This document shows positions 44,868-54,854 of a stretch of DNA of 64,000 bases, one piece after another; position 1 is the stretch's first letter, and each line of letters starts with the position of its first letter. Below the pieces are notes generated by a model. The model saw only the letters and a list, made by a program, of their open reading frames with translations. It had not been told where the DNA came from and made no database searches. This DNA comes from an uncultured Pseudomonadales bacterium (GTDB lineage: Bacteria; Pseudomonadota; Gammaproteobacteria; Pseudomonadales; Azotimanducaceae): the NCBI GenBank assembly GCA_958296295.1, contig OY282460.1, positions 2,046,001 through 2,110,000 of the forward strand, read 5' to 3'. The position numbers and the translations under genes were made by a program.

Positions 44868-46373
44868 TCACCCCGGCGCATCGCGGCCAAAGTCCTCGGG
44901 AAACCGGCGCAGTGCGCTCACCACCGGAATCGGCGTCATGCCGCCCATCTGGCACAGGCTGGCGGACTCCATCACTTCGCACAGGTCTTCCACGATGGCG
45001 AGTTTGCCCTCGGTGTTGTCGCCGGCCTTGCGCGCCGCCAGCACCGCGTCCATGGTTTCCTTGCCGCGCACGGAGCCGATGCGGCACGGCGTGCACTTGC
45101 CGCAGGATTCCACTTCGCAGAACGCGAAGGCGTAGCGGGCTTGCTCGGCCATGTCCACGGTGTCGTCGAACACCACCACGCCGCCGTGCCCGATGCCGGC
45201 GCCGCGCTCGGCCATGGCCTCGTAGGTGAGGGGCGTGTCGAACTCGTCCGGCGTCAGGTAGGCGCCCAAAGGGCCGCCGATCTGCACCGTGCGAATCGGC
45301 CGGCCGCTGCGCGTGCCGCCGCCGTAGCCCAGCACCAGATCGCCGAGGGTGATGCCGAACGGCACCTCCACAAGGCCGCCCCGCTCGATGTTGCCGGCCA
45401 GCTGGAACGGCATCGTGCCGGTGGAGGCGCCGACGCCCAACGCGGCGTACCAGTCGCCGCCGTTCTTGAGAATGGCCGGCACCGAGGCGAAGGAGATGAC
45501 GTTGTGAACCAAAGTGGGCTGGCCGAACAGGCCGCGGTGCGCGGGCAGCGGCGGCTTGGCGCGAATTTCGCCGCGCTTGCCTTCGAGGCTGTCCAGCAGG
45601 GAAGTCTCTTCGCCGCAGATGTACGCGCCGGCCCCGACAAACAGCTCCAAATGGAAGACGCGGCCGCTGCCCATGATGTCGTCACCGAGCACGCCGTCCG
45701 CGTAGGCCGCGTCCAAAGCGCGTTGGAACAGGTCTTTGGCGACGGGATATTCCGAGCGCAGATACACGAAGCCGCGTTCCGCGCCGGTGGCGATGGCGGC
45801 CAAGGCCATGCCTTCGATGAGGAGATGCGGATCGCCTTCGAGCAGTATCCGATCCGCGAAGGTGCCGGAATCGCCCTCGTCGGCGTTGCACACCAGGTAC
45901 TTCGTCTCGGCCTCGGTGGCCGCCACGGCACGCCACTTGATGTGCGCCGGAAAACCGGCCCCGCCACGCCCGCGCAAGCCGGATGCCTCGATCTCGGCCA
46001 AGAGCGCGTTCGGATCTTCGCCCAGCCAGGCTTTGAGCGCCGTGACCTTCGGCAGCACGAGCGGATCGTCCTCGCCGCAGCGCTGGAAGACCACCCGCGT
46101 TTGCCGTCGCAGCGCTTCCACGGCGGCAACCTCGCCCAAACACCGGGGATGCGCTCCTCGTGCCGCCAGAATGTCCGGCACTTGGGCGGCGTGGACGTTG
46201 CGGAAAGCGAGCCGCGATCCGTCTTCGGCGATCTCCACCAAAGGCTCGGCCCAAGCGAGGCCCCGCGAGCCGTTGCGCACCACGGCGACTCCCGCGTTGG
46301 CCAAGGCGGCGGCCACGGCGTCGGCCCCAAGCGCCACGGCGCTCGTGTCGAGCGGCACGAACGCTGTCGTCAC
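44868..46373 (-). CDS. fdsB: NAD-dependent formate dehydrogenase beta subunit (NuoF-like)
   Basis: This 501-residue diaphorase subunit binds FMN, NAD and a 4Fe-4S cluster. The first 120 residues form the thioredoxin-like domain typical of FdsB. RGRGGAGFPAHIKWR and NADEGDSGTFADR bind NAD/FMN, FVGAGAYICGEETSLLDSL follows, and the cluster cysteines are in CGKCTPCRIG and SLCQMGG. The GTG at 46373 overlaps the stop of fdsG (GTGA). In complete fds operons the molybdenum subunit fdsA follows; here a histidine kinase follows instead. Confidence 0.88.
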   Translation of the reverse strand: MTTAFVPLDTSAVALGADAVAAALANAGVAVVRNGSRGLAWAEPLVEIAEDGSRLAFRNVHAAQVPDILAARGAHPRCLGEVAAVEALRRQTRVVFQRCGEDDPLVLPKVTALKAWLGEDPNALLAEIEASGLRGRGGAGFPAHIKWRAVAATEAETKYLVCNADEGDSGTFADRILLEGDPHLLIEGMALAAIATGAERGFVYLRSEYPVAKDLFQRALDAAYADGVLGDDIMGSGRVFHLELFVGAGAYICGEETSLLDSLEGKRGEIRAKPPLPAHRGLFGQPTLVHNVISFASVPAILKNGGDWYAALGVGASTGTMPFQLAGNIERGGLVEVPFGITLGDLVLGYGGGTRSGRPIRTVQIGGPLGAYLTPDEFDTPLTYEAMAERGAGIGHGGVVVFDDTVDMAEQARYAFAFCEVESCGKCTPCRIGSVRGKETMDAVLAARKAGDNTEGKLAIVEDLCEVMESASLCQMGGMTPIPVVSALRRFPEDFGRDAPG

Positions 46374-46813
46374 GGCGGCATCTCGGCGCGAAGATCGCGT
46401 TCGTCGGCGCGGGCCAGTGGACGCCCGTTCACCATCATCGCCGGGCCTTGGGCGCACAACCCCAAACAGTAGACGGCCGAGAGCACCACGGAATCGTTGG
46501 CTTCGCCCAGGCGCAGGCCAAGCAGCGCCTCCACCCGCGCCGTGAGCTCGCGCCCGCCGACGGCTTGACAGGCCTCGGCTTGGCACACGCGCACTTCGAC
46601 GGGCGGCTGCGGCGTCGTCTTGAGGTCGTGGTAGAAAGAGACGACGCCGCGGATTTCGGCGTGGCTGAGGTTGAACACGTCGGCCACGACATGCTCTTGG
46701 TCGCGGCTCACATGGCCGTGCGCCAGCACGATCTCGCGCAAGGCCCGGAGCACGCCGCCGACTCGATCCTTGTTCCGTAGCGCGATGGCGCGGGCGCTGT
46801 CCCCTGGCTCCAT
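46370..46813 (-). CDS. fdsG: NAD-dependent formate dehydrogenase gamma subunit (NuoE-like)
   Basis: This 147-residue thioredoxin-fold 2Fe-2S protein has cluster cysteines in VRVCQAEACQAVGG and AVYCLGLCAQGPAMM. The N-terminal helices (GVVSFYHDLKTTPQP) match NuoE/FdsG. It passes electrons with FdsB to NAD. The ATG at 46813 is chosen because earlier residues are not family-like. Coupled to fdsB by a 4-base overlap. Confidence 0.88.
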   Translation of the reverse strand: MEPGDSARAIALRNKDRVGGVLRALREIVLAHGHVSRDQEHVVADVFNLSHAEIRGVVSFYHDLKTTPQPPVEVRVCQAEACQAVGGRELTARVEALLGLRLGEANDSVVLSAVYCLGLCAQGPAMMVNGRPLARADERDLRAEMPP

Positions 46814-46886
46814 GCTTGGAATATACCCGATACCGCCCCAGCGGTTTGTTGGAAGGTGCCCATGACCGCACGGTCGCAAAGGACGT

Positions 46887-47963
46887 TCAAACGAACGCCG
46901 GCGGAATGCCGAGCTCCTTCATCGTGCCGTTGAACCAGTCGACGACGTTCGGGTGGTAGGGAATGCCGTTCGCCGTGCGGTCCAGCTCGGCCTCGTGCTC
47001 GGGGATGCCGGGATACACCACCCGCTTCTCGCCCTTGGCGGGTTTGCAATCCAAGATGGAACGCAGATATGCGTCCATATCGGCCTTGAACGTCTCCACC
47101 TCGGTGAACGCCGCCACGTTGTACGCCATGAAATAGTGGGCCAACCCTTTGCGCCGGTGGGGGCCGGCCCCCGTGCCGGTCAAGGCGCTGCACAACACCT
47201 CCACGAGCATGGCCAGCCCGAAACCCTTGTGGGAACCGATCTCGCGGGTGGCCCCGAGGGGCAGCATCAGGAACCGTTCGGGCACTTCGGACTCGGCCAT
47301 GATCGGCACGCCGTCGGCGTCGGCGATCCAGCCGGGCAGCACTTTGCCGCCCATGCGGCGCAAGAGTGTGATCTTGTTGCCGGCCACCGAACTCATCGAG
47401 GCGTCGAAAACGAACGGCGGCTCGCTGGCCGATGGCGCGGCGATGCCGATGGGGTTTAGCCCGAGCAAGGGCTCGGCGCCTTGCGTGGGCGCCACCTGCA
47501 AGCCGCCGGCGGTCATCGACACGCCCACCATGTCGTGCGCCAGAGCGACGTGCGCGTGGTACGCCGAGGCGCCGTAGTGGCCGCTGTTGAGAGCGGTCAC
47601 CAAAGCCACGCCGGTCGTCTTGGCGCGCGCGCAGGCGAGTTCCATCAGTTCCTTGCCTTGTCCCAAACCGAGGCCGCGGTCGCCGTCCACCGACACCGCG
47701 GCGGGATAGTCGCCAACGCGCTTCATCACCGGGCGCGGGTTGATGTGCCCGCTCTTGAGGCCGGCGACGTAGGGCCGCATCATGTTGCTGACGCCGTGCG
47801 AATCTATGCCGCGCACATCCGCGTAGATCAGCGGGTCGGCGCACTTGGCGGCGTCTTCCCCGGACATGCCGAGGGTCGCGAAAATGTCCTCCGCCGCCTT
47901 GCGCATGGTGGCCGGCGGCACCCGCACCGCGATGTCATCCGGCACCTTGAAACGTTCGAGCAT
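46887..47963 (-). CDS. Malate/L-lactate dehydrogenase family oxidoreductase
   Basis: This 358-residue NAD(P)-dependent 2-hydroxyacid dehydrogenase of the Ldh2/MDH type (YlbC/YiaK fold) has DVRGIDSHGVSNMMRPYV, the conserved N-terminal signature. GVALVTALNSGHYGASAYHA has the catalytic histidine, followed by NPIGIAAPS and GATREIGSHKGFGLAMLVEV. AGAGG stands 7 bases before ATG 47963; a longer frame to 48119 lacks family similarity. Substrates in the family include malate, ureidoglycolate and sulfolactate, and none can be chosen here. Confidence 0.88.
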   Translation of the reverse strand: MLERFKVPDDIAVRVPPATMRKAAEDIFATLGMSGEDAAKCADPLIYADVRGIDSHGVSNMMRPYVAGLKSGHINPRPVMKRVGDYPAAVSVDGDRGLGLGQGKELMELACARAKTTGVALVTALNSGHYGASAYHAHVALAHDMVGVSMTAGGLQVAPTQGAEPLLGLNPIGIAAPSASEPPFVFDASMSSVAGNKITLLRRMGGKVLPGWIADADGVPIMAESEVPERFLMLPLGATREIGSHKGFGLAMLVEVLCSALTGTGAGPHRRKGLAHYFMAYNVAAFTEVETFKADMDAYLRSILDCKPAKGEKRVVYPGIPEHEAELDRTANGIPYHPNVVDWFNGTMKELGIPPAFV

Positions 47964-48133
47964 TGGCTTACCTCTGATTGCAAACGAACGCGCAAGGATA
48001 GACGCAAGCGGCTCGCAATACATGGCGTATGTGCGGCACGCGCGAACAAGTGTAGGCTTACCTGCGCTTGTTCGATGGTCGGCTTCTTCCGTTGGCGGCC
48101 TGCCAGCGGTATCGGCCAAGCCGCAACGGACGC

Positions 48134-49723
48134 GCCATGTCGGAACCGGTGGCCCAACATAGTCTCAAGGTCGTGGTGAGCAGCGCCGCGTTGCGCGACC
48201 GCCGCTGGAGAGGAAAGCTCGGCGTGGCCACGCTGGTCATGGGCTTTGGCCTTGCAAGCCTCGGCTGCAGCTGGGGACACCGCCACCACAAGCCGCAATT
48301 GCCGGCGCCTTGGCGGTCGGCTTGCGTGGAGTACGAGAACCACTTCGACGCCAACGACATGGCGTTGGACGAGGGCGTCTCCTTGGCGTCGAACATCTGC
48401 GTGGCGGGTGGCGGGCTCAGCGTTGGCGTGGTCGAATTCGACGACGAGGGAACCCACTGGGACAGAGGGCAATTGCAACGCGTCGAGGAGGAGATCCGCG
48501 CCATCGGCGAGGCGCAGGCGATCGGGACGATCGCAACCCGCGGCATCTTGCTCATGGCGTTCGTCCACGGCTGGGGCAACAGCGGCAGCGAAGGCAGCCG
48601 CGCGCTGCTGGACTTCCGCAAGATCGCCCGCTACGTCGCCGGTTCGTCCAGCATCTGCAATTGGCGCCGGCCCCACCACGGTGAGTCGGCCAACGAGGGG
48701 GCAAACGCAAGATGCGGGTCGAGGCCCTATGTGGTGGCCGTGTACTTGGCGTGGCATGGCGATTCGTTGGGCCTCGGCAGCGTCTACGCGAAGACGCGCA
48801 CCAGGGAGACGGACTGGCTCGGCGCCCTGCGCGTGCCCACGTTTTGGGCGCGGAAGAGCGCCGCTCGGCGGGCCGGCGGCACGCCGATGACGGAGACGCT
48901 GCTGCGGTTGCTCGGCGCCGTCGAAGCCGTCGATCGTGGGCGCGGGGAACACGCGGCCGGGGAATCCGCCGGCGCGTCGCTGTCCGTGCGATCGCGCAGT
49001 CTCGTCATCGGCCACTCGCTGGGCGCCGGCGTTGTCGAGCGGGCGTTCGCGCCCGTGGTCGTCGCGCGCCAGATGGAGCAGACCCGCCGGCCCGCCCTAG
49101 GACCGGCGGCGGACCATTTGCCGAACCTGGTGGTGCTGCTGAATCCGGCGATCGAAGCGCTATCGGCGACGAATCTGATCCAAGCGATGGAAACGGTGGG
49201 CGCGCGACCGCCGGGCGAACCGCGACAGCCCCAGGCCCCGCGGATTGTTTCGATCGCATCGAGCACCGATCGGGTGACGCGGCGCATCTTCCCGGGCGGC
49301 CTTTACGTTGGCCGCGCGCTCATGCTGAGGCCGACGAACAGGATGCGGACGAACACGCCGTTTGGCGACTACGGCAAGCTGACCACGCACAGCGCCGCGC
49401 ACCATCCCGGAGTTCAGAGCCATTGGCTGCGACGAGAAGCGTGCGCGGACGGCGTCGATGTCGGCATTCCGTTCCGGGTGGCAGGTCAACCCTACCGCCT
49501 CTGCCGCGCCGAGAAACCAACGCACGAGGCGCCTTACTGGGTCTTCACCGTGCCGCCGGAACTGTTGCCGGATCACCGCGACATCTTCACGCCGGGCTTG
49601 TTCGACTTCATCTTGGATTTGATGCGATACCAACCGGCCGGCGCCGCGAACGGCGCTGCGTCGGTCAGCCAATCACCCGATGCGGCGCAAGACGGCACAC
49701 AGGAGCGGCAGCCAGGCCACTAG
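48134..49723 (+). CDS. Lipase-like alpha/beta-hydrolase lipoprotein
   Basis: The product has about 529 residues. After a basic N-terminus, LGVATLVMGFGLASLGCSWG is a lipoprotein signal with the LASLGC lipobox, so it should be anchored in the envelope. ILLMAFVHGWGNSGSEGSR gives the oxyanion region of alpha/beta hydrolases, and SLVIGHSLGAGVVERAF the nucleophile elbow G-H-S-L-G. LVVLLNPAIEAL is the following strand. The catalytic acid and histidine are not certain; candidate histidines lie in THSAAHHPGVQSH. Function beyond ester hydrolysis is unknown. Confidence 0.65.
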   Translation, partial: AMSEPVAQHSLKVVVSSAALRDRRWRGKLGVATLVMGFGLASLGCSWGHRHHKPQLPAPWRSACVEYENHFDANDMALDEGVSLASNICVAGGGLSVGVVEFDDEGTHWDRGQLQRVEEEIRAIGEAQAIGTIATRGILLMAFVHGWGNSGSEGSRALLDFRKIARYVAGSSSICNWRRPHHGESANEGANARCGSRPYVVAVYLAWHGDSLGLGSVYAKTRTRETDWLGALRVPTFWARKSAARRAGGTPMTETLLRLLGAVEAVDRGRGEHAAGESAGASLSVRSRSLVIGHSLGAGVVERAFAPVVVARQMEQTRRPALGPAADHLPNLVVLLNPAIEALSATNLIQAMETVGARPPGEPRQPQAPRIVSIASSTDRVTRRIFPGGLYVGRALMLRPTNRMRTNTPFGDYGKLTTHSAAHHPGVQSHWLRREACADGVDVGIPFRVAGQPYRLCRAEKPTHEAPYWVFTVPPELLPDHRDIFTPGLFDFILDLMRYQPAGAANGAASVSQSPDAAQDGTQERQPGH

Positions 49724-49773
49724 GCGCGTGGGCCGAACTTCGCGGCGAGGTGGCTCAAGGTGGGCGCAACGGC

Positions 49774-51834
49774 TCACCTTGCGGCAGGCCCGGCGTCCGC
49801 CAGCTCCGGCCCCAAAGCGCGTTTGAGCGGGGCCAGCCACGGCTCGAAGTGCCGCCATTGATCGAGCCCGCGGCGATTGATGGGACTGCGCACCTGCTCG
49901 GAGCTCGGCGTGTACACGCTGCGCTCGGTGCGGTGGTAGTCCACGCAGGCGCGCTCGAAAGGCAGGCCGCAGAAATCCAGCAGGCGGCGCACTTCGCCCT
50001 CCAGGTTCTCCACCACATCCTCGTGTTGCACGCGCAGAACGAAGCCCGGCAACACGTCGTCCCAATGGGCCATGAGTCTCACGTATTGCCGGTAGTAGTT
50101 GCCGATGGTCGCCAAGTCGTAGGAGAACTCCTGACCTTCGCCGAACAATTGCTTGAAGCCGCTGAAGCAGCAGGCCAGCGGGTGGCGCCGGGCGTCGATC
50201 ACTTTCGCGTTCGGCAGGATGAGCCGAATGAGGCCGATGTGGAAGAAGTTGTTCGGCATCTTGTCGGTGAAAAACGGCGCGTCGCCGCGGTACGCGCGCG
50301 TGTCGTTGATGAACTGCTCGCCGAAACGACGAAAGTAGTCGTCGTTCAGATCGGCGAGGATGCGCGGATAGCGGGGCGTGGTTGCGTCTTCGTCGCGCCC
50401 GCGCAAGCGTTTGGCGAGATTCAGGATGTTGTGCAACTCCATCGTGCCATCCACTTGCGAGTGGGAGGCGAGCACTTGCTCGATGAGCGTGGAACCCGCC
50501 CGGGGCAGGCCGACGACGAAGATGGGATCGGCCGCCTGGCAGCCGACGCCCTCGCGCGTCTCGAACAATTGCCGGGTGCATGTGGTGATCTGGCCATCTA
50601 CGCGAATCCGCAACTGTTCCGGGCTGTGGTGGCTGCCGGCCTTCTTGGCGGCGTTGCCCTTGCTGTAGTAGCCGAACGCTTGCTCGTACTCGCCCCTGGC
50701 TTCCAAGGCGTTGCCCAGGGCGAAGCGGATTTGCGTTCGATCCTCTTCCGCGGTTGCCGCGCTGGCTTCCAGATCCCGCATCTGTTTCAGCTCGGCGTCC
50801 GTGAAGACGTAGGACTTGGTGTTCGCCAAACTCCAATAGGCGTCGCCGTGGTCCGGCTTGATGCGGTACGCCTCGCGGTAGAGTTCGATCGCCCGGTCGC
50901 TGTCGCCCACGGCCTTGTGCACATGGGCGAGGGACACCGGGTAGAGGTGGTTGTCCGGGTGCTCGCTCACCAGCTGCCGATAGGCGGCGATGGCGGCCTC
51001 GGTGTTGCCGACGCCGGAACTCGCCGCGCCGTGGAGTGCGCGAACAACGCCCGAGTCCCCCGGGTTTTCCCGCAACAGGATTTCCGCCTGCTCCGCCGCC
51101 TTGGCGAACTTCTGCATGCGCAGCAGGATGTTGGCGTACTGGATGCGCGCCGGCTGGTTTTCCGGCGCGAACTCCACGCAGCTTTCCAGCAGGAACTCCG
51201 CCTCGTCGAACACCTTGTTGCGGGTGTCGATCTCGGCGAGCAGACGCATTCCCTCCACATGCGTCTTGTTGCCGCGCAGGAAGTGCTTGCAGGCGCGTTC
51301 GGCGTCCGCCAGCTTGTCTTCGTAGAGAAGACCCATCGCGGCCAGCAACTCCGGCGGCAGATCGCCAAGATAAGCCAGCTGCCCAAGCGCCCGGCCTCGT
51401 TTCTCTGCCGTCGCTTCGGCGGCCCGCGCGTACTCGTTGCGCGCCCCGTGCTCCTCGTACAGCTTGACCAAGCACTTCCAACTGTTGACAAGCGAGGGAT
51501 TCGCCGCAACCGCCTGCTCGAACGCCACCCTGGCGTTTGCGAAATCTCGCCGCGCGATCTGGTTGTAACCGACTTCCTGAAGCGCCCTGCCGAAGCCGGG
51601 ACGCTGTGCAAGGATTTCGCCTAGCGTCTCGAGGGCTTCCGGCCACCGGTGCTGGTGACGTTGCGCCACGGCCAGCGCGTAGCGGGCATCCACATGGGCG
51701 GGGTCGTCGGGCTCCGGGTGGTCGCGCAACACGGCGCGCATGGCGCGTTCCGCCTCGGCCGGCTGTCCCCGCGCCAACAGCCGCTCGGCATCTCGAACGA
51801 TTGCTTCAACGTCGTCCAATGCACTTGCCGGCAA
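49774..51834 (-). CDS. TPR-repeat sulfotransferase
   Basis: This 686-residue protein has about eight tetratricopeptide repeats in residues 1-420, for example EALETLGEILAQRPGFGRAL and RAIELYREAYRIKPDHGDAY. A sulfotransferase domain follows, with the PAPS 5'-phosphosulfate loop IFVVGLPRAGSTLIEQVLAS. VIDARRHPLACCFSGFKQLF is the 3'-phosphate-binding region. This fusion is common in marine and environmental proteobacteria. The acceptor is unknown. It is downstream of the TonB receptor on the same strand with 120 bases between. Confidence 0.88.
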   Translation of the reverse strand: MPASALDDVEAIVRDAERLLARGQPAEAERAMRAVLRDHPEPDDPAHVDARYALAVAQRHQHRWPEALETLGEILAQRPGFGRALQEVGYNQIARRDFANARVAFEQAVAANPSLVNSWKCLVKLYEEHGARNEYARAAEATAEKRGRALGQLAYLGDLPPELLAAMGLLYEDKLADAERACKHFLRGNKTHVEGMRLLAEIDTRNKVFDEAEFLLESCVEFAPENQPARIQYANILLRMQKFAKAAEQAEILLRENPGDSGVVRALHGAASSGVGNTEAAIAAYRQLVSEHPDNHLYPVSLAHVHKAVGDSDRAIELYREAYRIKPDHGDAYWSLANTKSYVFTDAELKQMRDLEASAATAEEDRTQIRFALGNALEARGEYEQAFGYYSKGNAAKKAGSHHSPEQLRIRVDGQITTCTRQLFETREGVGCQAADPIFVVGLPRAGSTLIEQVLASHSQVDGTMELHNILNLAKRLRGRDEDATTPRYPRILADLNDDYFRRFGEQFINDTRAYRGDAPFFTDKMPNNFFHIGLIRLILPNAKVIDARRHPLACCFSGFKQLFGEGQEFSYDLATIGNYYRQYVRLMAHWDDVLPGFVLRVQHEDVVENLEGEVRRLLDFCGLPFERACVDYHRTERSVYTPSSEQVRSPINRRGLDQWRHFEPWLAPLKRALGPELADAGPAAR

Positions 51835-51953
51835 GCACTAGCTCAGCGTGCGCGAACTCGGCCGCGGTTCTTCGTCGCGTTCGCGCCCGCGCGGCGAGGG
51901 CGCGGTTTTTCTCCGCCAAGCCGGGATTGCGGTGGCGAGCCGCTGTCGCCGGG

Positions 51954-54836
51954 CTATTCGAAGCTGTACGAGAATCGGAGCCCGATGGTGCGCGGGCGTT
52001 TCACGCTCACCAGCGGCGTGAAGTGGCCTGCCACTTGCACCACCGGCGCCTCTTCGTTGGTGAGGTTCTCCACCACCAGCTCCGCCGACCATTCGTTGCG
52101 CTCGATGCCGAATGTCATGTTGGCGGTCAGGGAGCTCTCGTTCAGGTAGCGCGAGTTCTTGGGCAGGCGGGTGCCGCCGGCCCCGTCGGGGATTTCCACG
52201 GTGCCGAAGGTGCCGCCTTCGTCCTGCATCGGCAGGCCGGAGCGCTCGCCCGTTTGCTGGAACAGCGTGTCCTCCATGAACTCGGCGCTGCCGGCCACGC
52301 CGGAGACGCTCTCGCCCCGGTAGTTCAAGCTGAACCGCACGTAGGCGTCCACGTCCAGTGCGTCCAGGGAGAAGCCGCGGCGGGCGCGGATGTTGCCGGC
52401 GAAACCCGGGGCCAGCGGCAGTTCCGCACCAACCGGGACGGCGACGCCGGCGAGCTGGGCGTTGAGGCGGGTGATTTCGGTGCCGAGGAAGCTCGCCGCG
52501 CCGGCGAAGGTCCACGCGTCCGTGGGCGCCCATTGGAAATCGATGTCCAAGCCGGTCGACTGGGCGTCGCCGACGTTCTCCACGAAGATGAGAAAGGCGA
52601 CGTTGGAGGGGTCGAAACGGCCCACTTGCAAGTTCTCGATCTCGGTGCGGTAGACGGTGGCGTTCAGGCGCAGGAACCAGGCCGGAAAGTCCGTCTTCAC
52701 CCCGAACTCGTAGCTCACGAGGGTGTCCGTCACCGCGTAGGCGGGTACCACGTAATTCTCGAACGCGCCGGTTTGGTTCGTGGAAAGCTGGCCGGCGTTG
52801 CGGTTCTGGGTGGCTGGCCGGTAGCCTTCGGAGTAGGTGGCGAAAATCAGCGCGTCGTCGTTGGGTTGCCAGTTCAACGAGAGCTTGACGATGGTGTCCG
52901 TCTCGTTCACGGAGCCGTCGGATTGCATCGCGCTCACCGCGATGTGGCCGGCTTTGATGGCGGCGAGCGTCCTGGCGTTGCTGCCGCCGCCACGGAACAG
53001 GTCCCGGGCGCCGTTGGGGCTCTTGGCGTCCAGAATCAGGCTGTCGTCGCCACCGTTCGCGTATTCGCCGAGCAGCCGCAGACGGAGCGAGACGTCGTTG
53101 CTGAAGCCGGTGCCGTTGCAACGCCCGTCGGCGGTTTCCTCGCTGTTGGAGCCGATGCCGTAGCGGCAGCCGAACGAGAAGTTGGACGCGCCTTGCAGTT
53201 GCGAGGTGAGGTCGTAGCGGCGCGCGCTCAGCGAGACGCTCCAGAAGTCCGAAATGTCCACGGCGACCTCGCCGAAAAACGCGATCTCCTCGACGGTGCG
53301 CGTGTAGTCGTTGAAGAACACGGTCGCCGGTGGCCGCGGGCCCGAGCTGTTGACGCCGGCGGTCGGCAAGGTCGTGTTGCCCAACAGGAACCCGTCCCCG
53401 GAATTGTCGTTGTTGTAGCTGCTGATGTGCTCGCCGAGCGCCGCGTTGGCGCCCAGGTATTGGAAATCGCCAACATGGTTGTTTTCGGCGTTGTTGAGGT
53501 AGACGCCGCCAAGAAGCCGCCAGCGGCGCGTGGAGTCCGTGACGAAGCGCGCCTCGTGCGTGGTGCGGCTGGCGGTGGTGGTGCCGACATACCGCTTGGT
53601 GGGGTCGTAGCAGTTGTTCACGTCGGTGCGGTCGTAGACGTTGCCGCTGCAGAGGTAATAGGTGATGTAACCGCCGCCGTTGTTGTAGTGCGTGTAGTCG
53701 ATCACGCCATCGACATCGCGGCCGATGTGGCCGCCGGTGTAGACGACGTCCAGCTCGCGGATGCGGCCGGTCACGGTCCAAGTGGTGAGGCCGAATTCGT
53801 CACGGTTGTAATTCGGCGAGAACGCCGCCGAGGCGTTCTCCTTCGAGAGGCTCGGGTCCGCCAGGAATGTGCCCTCGGTTTCCAGCGTTTGCGCCGTGTG
53901 TTGCACCAGCACGTCCCAATCTCCGCCGATGCCGTAGGAGGCGGAGAAGCGCCCGCCGCGGTAGGAGGCGTCGTTCCAGTCGTCCTGCACCAAACCGTCG
54001 TTGCGGGCGGTGGCGACGGAATCGGAACCGGCCATCCCGGCGGCGCGCTGCGCCGGTGTGCGCGGCGTCATCGCCGGGCCGTAGCCGGCGGTGTTGTTGC
54101 GGTCCACGACCACGCCGCTGGGTGTGAAAGTGGCGGGAATGTTGTCTATCCAGCCGCCTTGGTTGTCGCTGTAGACCACGGCGCGAATGGCGAGGCTGTC
54201 GGTCAGCGGGATGTTGACGAACCCTTGCGCCGAGGCGCTGTGGGCGCCGCCGCTGGTGGCCCCGTAGCCGCCGTCGAAGCCGGCTTGGAACTTCGCCTGG
54301 GGCTTGCGTGTGATGAGCCGCAAGTTGCCGGACTGGGAGCTCGCGCCGAACAACGTGCCTTGCGGGCCGGAAAGCACTTCGATGCGTTCGAGGTCCGCGC
54401 CGTAGACGTCCAGGTTGCGCCCGCCGAAGGAGACCGGCTGTTCGTCCACGTACATCGCCACGCCCGGCGCCGAGCCCTGGGCGGTGGAGAGGGTTACGCT
54501 GGTTTGCTCGGTGGCGCTGCCGCGGATGTACAGCTCTTTCTTGCCGGGCCCGTTGCCGGCGGCGATCACGTTCGGCAGGTAATCCACGTACTCGTCGAAG
54601 GTCTCCACGTTCAGATCGCGCAAACCGTCGCTGGTGAGGGCTTGCACCACAATGGAAACGTCTTGGGCGCTCTCTTGGCGCTTGCTGGCGGTGACGATCA
54701 CCTCTTCGATTTCGCCGCCCACCGCGTGGGGCGCCGCCATGCCCACGGCGGCTGACACCGCTGCGGCGAGCTTCGTCCTGCGCCAAGGCTTCGCTTGGCC
54801 TCGCGCCTCCGCTTGCTTCTTTCCTCGCTTGGACAT
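51954..54836 (-). CDS. TonB-dependent outer-membrane receptor
   Basis: The product has 960 residues. A signal region (RTKLAAAVSAAVGMAAPHAV) is followed by a TonB-box-like stretch (EIEEVIVTASKRQES). The plug domain has DVSIVVQALTSDGLRDLN and IEVLSGPQGTLFGASSQSGN then LRLITRKP. A 22-strand barrel follows, ending in LVVENLTNEEAPVVQVAGHF and RTIGLRFSYSFE. The latter ends in an extra Glu after the usual terminal Phe. GGAGGA lies 9 bases before ATG 54836, which fixes the start. The substrate is unknown; the proteins of this type often annotated in catabolic gene clusters import organic molecules. Confidence 0.92.
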   Translation of the reverse strand: MSKRGKKQAEARGQAKPWRRTKLAAAVSAAVGMAAPHAVGGEIEEVIVTASKRQESAQDVSIVVQALTSDGLRDLNVETFDEYVDYLPNVIAAGNGPGKKELYIRGSATEQTSVTLSTAQGSAPGVAMYVDEQPVSFGGRNLDVYGADLERIEVLSGPQGTLFGASSQSGNLRLITRKPQAKFQAGFDGGYGATSGGAHSASAQGFVNIPLTDSLAIRAVVYSDNQGGWIDNIPATFTPSGVVVDRNNTAGYGPAMTPRTPAQRAAGMAGSDSVATARNDGLVQDDWNDASYRGGRFSASYGIGGDWDVLVQHTAQTLETEGTFLADPSLSKENASAAFSPNYNRDEFGLTTWTVTGRIRELDVVYTGGHIGRDVDGVIDYTHYNNGGGYITYYLCSGNVYDRTDVNNCYDPTKRYVGTTTASRTTHEARFVTDSTRRWRLLGGVYLNNAENNHVGDFQYLGANAALGEHISSYNNDNSGDGFLLGNTTLPTAGVNSSGPRPPATVFFNDYTRTVEEIAFFGEVAVDISDFWSVSLSARRYDLTSQLQGASNFSFGCRYGIGSNSEETADGRCNGTGFSNDVSLRLRLLGEYANGGDDSLILDAKSPNGARDLFRGGGSNARTLAAIKAGHIAVSAMQSDGSVNETDTIVKLSLNWQPNDDALIFATYSEGYRPATQNRNAGQLSTNQTGAFENYVVPAYAVTDTLVSYEFGVKTDFPAWFLRLNATVYRTEIENLQVGRFDPSNVAFLIFVENVGDAQSTGLDIDFQWAPTDAWTFAGAASFLGTEITRLNAQLAGVAVPVGAELPLAPGFAGNIRARRGFSLDALDVDAYVRFSLNYRGESVSGVAGSAEFMEDTLFQQTGERSGLPMQDEGGTFGTVEIPDGAGGTRLPKNSRYLNESSLTANMTFGIERNEWSAELVVENLTNEEAPVVQVAGHFTPLVSVKRPRTIGLRFSYSFE

Positions 54837-54843
54837 GTACGCT

Positions 54844-54854
54844 CTCCTCCTTTC
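54844..54854 (-). promoter_or_regulatory. Ribosome binding site of the TonB receptor gene
   Basis: The reverse strand reads GAAAGGAGGAGAGCGTAC directly before the ATG at 54836, choosing this start over upstream in-frame codons. Confidence 0.65.

Noticed and set aside
51537..54755. 1072-residue plus-strand frame across the TonB receptor
   Set aside because: It is antisense to a well-supported receptor gene, lacks motifs and shows the usual shadow composition.
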